Assembly (NCBI GenBank): GCA_017553815.1
Contig: JAFZJT010000316.1
Location: 1 to 16,907, forward strand
Reading direction: 5' to 3'
Origin: Clostridia bacterium
GTDB lineage: Bacteria > Bacillota_A > Clostridia > Christensenellales > CAG-138
Length of the DNA stretch: 16,907 nucleotides
This document shows positions 15,250 to 16,907 of this stretch, in pieces (the stretch's first letter is position 1; the number at the start of each line of letters is the position of its first letter). The notes below the pieces were generated by a model. It worked only from the letters and a program-made list of their open reading frames with translations, was not told the origin of the DNA and ran no database searches. The position numbers were made by a program, and so were the translations under genes.

Positions 15250-15576
15250 TTACCACCTGTCCATATTCCTTTTAAATTTCGCTTCGTAAGTTTGTTTGAG
15301 TTCGTCGCTCGTTATTCCGTAGCAAAGAAGAACGTCGTTATAATACATAAGCACGTCCGCCAGCTCCTCGATAAGATGAGCGCGTATTTCCGACTCACCG
15401 CACGCCTTCTCTCCCCCGTGCTTTTTGATAATGTCGATAACCTCGCCCACTTCGCCTATCATCCAAAGAAGCTGCGTTTTTCCCTGCTCGGGCGTGAGCG
15501 CGTGCCATTTATGCTTGTATTTTTCCTGAAGCGCCTTCTGCATTTCAAGCATTTCGTTCAAAGTGAAGTCCTTCAT
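15250..15576 (-). CDS. MazG-like nucleotide pyrophosphohydrolase
   Basis: This 108-residue all-alpha protein matches the MazG/dUTPase-like NTP pyrophosphohydrolase superfamily. The metal-binding signature is present: GEVGEVIDIIKK in helix one and EELADVLMYYND in helix two, giving the E-x2-E and E-x2-D acidic sets that hold magnesium. Such enzymes cleave (d)NTPs to monophosphate and pyrophosphate, often to remove damaged or non-canonical nucleotides; the substrate here is unknown. It is cytosolic. GGGAGG at 15581-15586 precedes the ATG. It is the last gene of a probable three-gene - strand operon, 29 bases after the preceding stop. Confidence 0.87.
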   Translation of the reverse strand: MKDFTLNEMLEMQKALQEKYKHKWHALTPEQGKTQLLWMIGEVGEVIDIIKKHGGEKACGESEIRAHLIEELADVLMYYNDVLLCYGITSDELKQTYEAKFKRNMDRW

Positions 15577-15605
15577 GTTTCCTCCCTATACCAATACTGC
15601 GTTTA

Positions 15606-16232
15606 TCAGCTCCACGCGCATTCATACATATCCATGAGCGCACCGCCGCTTTCAAGCGCATCCAGCTCTCTTAAGCAAGTTTTGACCGCTTCAATTATGA
15701 ATTCATCCGCCATTTCCCGCGTGAAGAAGAATATCTCCCCGTCCTCACGCCAAGTAAAGAATCCCGCCATGCTTTCAAGCAGCAGGTCTGTATCGAAGGC
15801 GCCGAGGCGGTTTATCCCCTCGCTTTTAAAGCCTTCAGGCACGGCGATATCGTTTTTCAAGCCGTATTTTTCGATGATCGCACCGTTCAATATAGAATAA
15901 TCCCGATGGAGCCTTTCGATATTGCCCTCAAGCGTGGGATTCCATGCGTATTTGCCGTAAACAAGGCGCCTGTAAACGATATCCTGAATAAGATGCAGAT
16001 AGTAGCCGAGATAGAGATCGTCCTCAAGCAGCTTTTTGCCGAACTCTGCGCGGAATCTATTCAGATCGTAGGTTCTTTTATTGCCGTTTTGAAGTCTTAT
16101 TTGAAGATGAGTTTCGCGCCTTATGCCGAAATCCGCGAGCACCGCGCCAAGCTTCAGCCTACTTTCGGATTTAAATGAGCGAAGCTTTATCAGTTCATTT
16201 GTTATCGCAAGATGAGCTATGCTCGACGCCAT
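15606..16232 (-). CDS. Helical protein resembling zinc-dependent phospholipase C-like proteins
   Basis: The 208-residue protein begins MASSIAHLAITNELI and contains YLGYYLHLIQD in its middle. Both are typical of a bacterial group loosely annotated as zinc-dependent phospholipase C family or hydrolase. His7, Asp29 in LADFG, His37, His95 and Asp99 are possible metal ligands. I see no clear signal peptide, unlike true secreted phospholipases, so activity and location are uncertain. The start is the ATG at 16232, behind AAAGGA; an ATG 11 codons further upstream has no ribosome site. It lies 37 bases after the methyltransferase stop and just before the MazG-like gene. Confidence 0.6.
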   Translation of the reverse strand: MASSIAHLAITNELIKLRSFKSESRLKLGAVLADFGIRRETHLQIRLQNGNKRTYDLNRFRAEFGKKLLEDDLYLGYYLHLIQDIVYRRLVYGKYAWNPTLEGNIERLHRDYSILNGAIIEKYGLKNDIAVPEGFKSEGINRLGAFDTDLLLESMAGFFTWREDGEIFFFTREMADEFIIEAVKTCLRELDALESGGALMDMYECAWS

Positions 16233-16269
16233 GCCCGTTCCTTTCCCGATAAAGTTTATCCGCAAAAAA

Positions 16270-16907
16270 TTATCCGCGTTTCCTTGCCACGATATAGAAC
16301 CTGTGGATACTTCCCTCTATAACGCCCTTTTCCTCGATGATGCGCTGCGCTTCATAGAGCCTGTCAAGGCCGGTATCGACCGAAAAATCCGGGAATTCCC
16401 ATTCGATTATCCGCGCGAACCAAACGAGTGCGCCAACGTCGTAAAACCGTATCGGCCTGCGTGCTTCGCCGCACTCGATAATTTCAAAGCCACGCTCTTT
16501 AAGCTCCGCCATTTTAACGGTTAGGTACGCATCGGGGAACGGCAGCTCCGTAGCTTGCGGAAGCAGAAGCTCAACAAGCTCCCTGTCGTTTTCCGCACCC
16601 ACCTGCTGGGTCAGAAAAACGCCGTTCGGCTTCAAAATGCGATCAAGCTCGGCGGGGTCATAATCGCCGTGACGGTTTGTAACGATATCGAAGCTTTCAT
16701 CGGGGAAAGGCAGCTTGCCGCCGCCGTATGCCTCCTTGAAATCGATGCCGAGCGGCAGCAGAACCTCTTTACAGAGCTCCACGTTCGGCGGATAGCTCTC
16801 CACCGCCGCCGTATTTTCATACAGATGGTCGTAGGAGAGCAGGAACTCCCCGCCGCCCGTGTCCAGATCCAAAAGCTTCATTTCGGGCGTGAGATGCTTC
16901 TTGATTA
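16270..16907 (-). CDS. Class I SAM-dependent methyltransferase (5' end outside window)
   Basis: The visible 211 residues begin before the Met at 16881: the frame stays open to the window edge and reads IKKHLTPE ahead of it, so the true start lies outside. Motif I, LLDLDTGGGE, binds SAM. It is followed by an acidic strand end (AAVESYPPN), FPDESFDIVTNRH as motif IV, and ILKPNGVFLTQQV as the post-motif region of UbiE/YrrT-like enzymes. The C-terminal half (YDVGALVWFARIIEW) resembles uncharacterised methyltransferases of Firmicutes. The substrate cannot be read from the sequence. It heads the - strand operon with the phospholipase-like and MazG-like genes. Confidence 0.85.
   Translation of the reverse strand, partial: IKKHLTPEMKLLDLDTGGGEFLLSYDHLYENTAAVESYPPNVELCKEVLLPLGIDFKEAYGGGKLPFPDESFDIVTNRHGDYDPAELDRILKPNGVFLTQQVGAENDRELVELLLPQATELPFPDAYLTVKMAELKERGFEIIECGEARRPIRFYDVGALVWFARIIEWEFPDFSVDTGLDRLYEAQRIIEEKGVIEGSIHRFYIVARKRG

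Noticed and set aside
15172..15900. 242-codon + strand open frame over the MazG-like and phospholipase-like genes
   Set aside because: It is antisense to two better supported genes and the translation is low in family-like features.

Overview
The window reads as a Firmicutes genome of the class Clostridia, probably an anaerobic gut-type lineage in or near Oscillospirales/Christensenellales. This is inferred from moderately high GC, AGGAGG-type ribosome sites, a long single-chain PurL, type I dockerin domains, a Gx-type transporter next to a NusG_II protein, and a Rho with a long low-complexity insert. No rRNA, tRNA, CRISPR array, transposase or phage gene was seen.

Left block (1-5724, + strand): purine and one-carbon metabolism. 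It holds the C-terminal two thirds of purL, then folD, a small Cys-rich DUF3795-like protein, an IMP dehydrogenase (guaB) and a 132-aa protein I do not recognise, closed by a strong intrinsic terminator. FolD makes the 10-formyl-THF used in purine synthesis, PurL is the fourth step of that pathway, and GuaB diverts IMP to GMP. The IMPDH is of the unusual 503-residue type known from the protist Tritrichomonas foetus.

Central block (5725-12913, + strand): this is the most interesting part, an extracytosolic flavin electron-transfer system. Two secreted proteins carry an FMN-binding domain with a flavinylation motif, joined to a C-terminal type I dockerin. The two genes stand apart, each with its own upstream region, and share copies of an 18-bp palindrome. 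Behind them is a tightly packed run: a membrane-anchored FMN-binding protein on a long Pro/Thr-rich stalk, a short RnfG-like FMN-binding protein, a NapH-like polyferredoxin membrane protein with two 4Fe-4S motifs, a NusG_II-domain membrane protein, a Gx-type membrane transporter, and ApbE, the enzyme that attaches FMN to such proteins. My inference is that electrons leave the membrane through the NapH-like protein, pass to the short and the stalked flavoproteins, and reach flavoproteins that can be docked onto a cohesin-bearing surface or scaffold. A bidirectional terminator closes the block.

Right block (12914-16907, - strand): rho, with a prion-like Gln/Tyr/Asn/Arg-rich insert and a roughly 150-nt leader behind a strong promoter. 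Upstream of it is a likely operon of a SAM methyltransferase (cut by the window edge), a phospholipase-C-like helical protein and a MazG-like nucleotide pyrophosphohydrolase.
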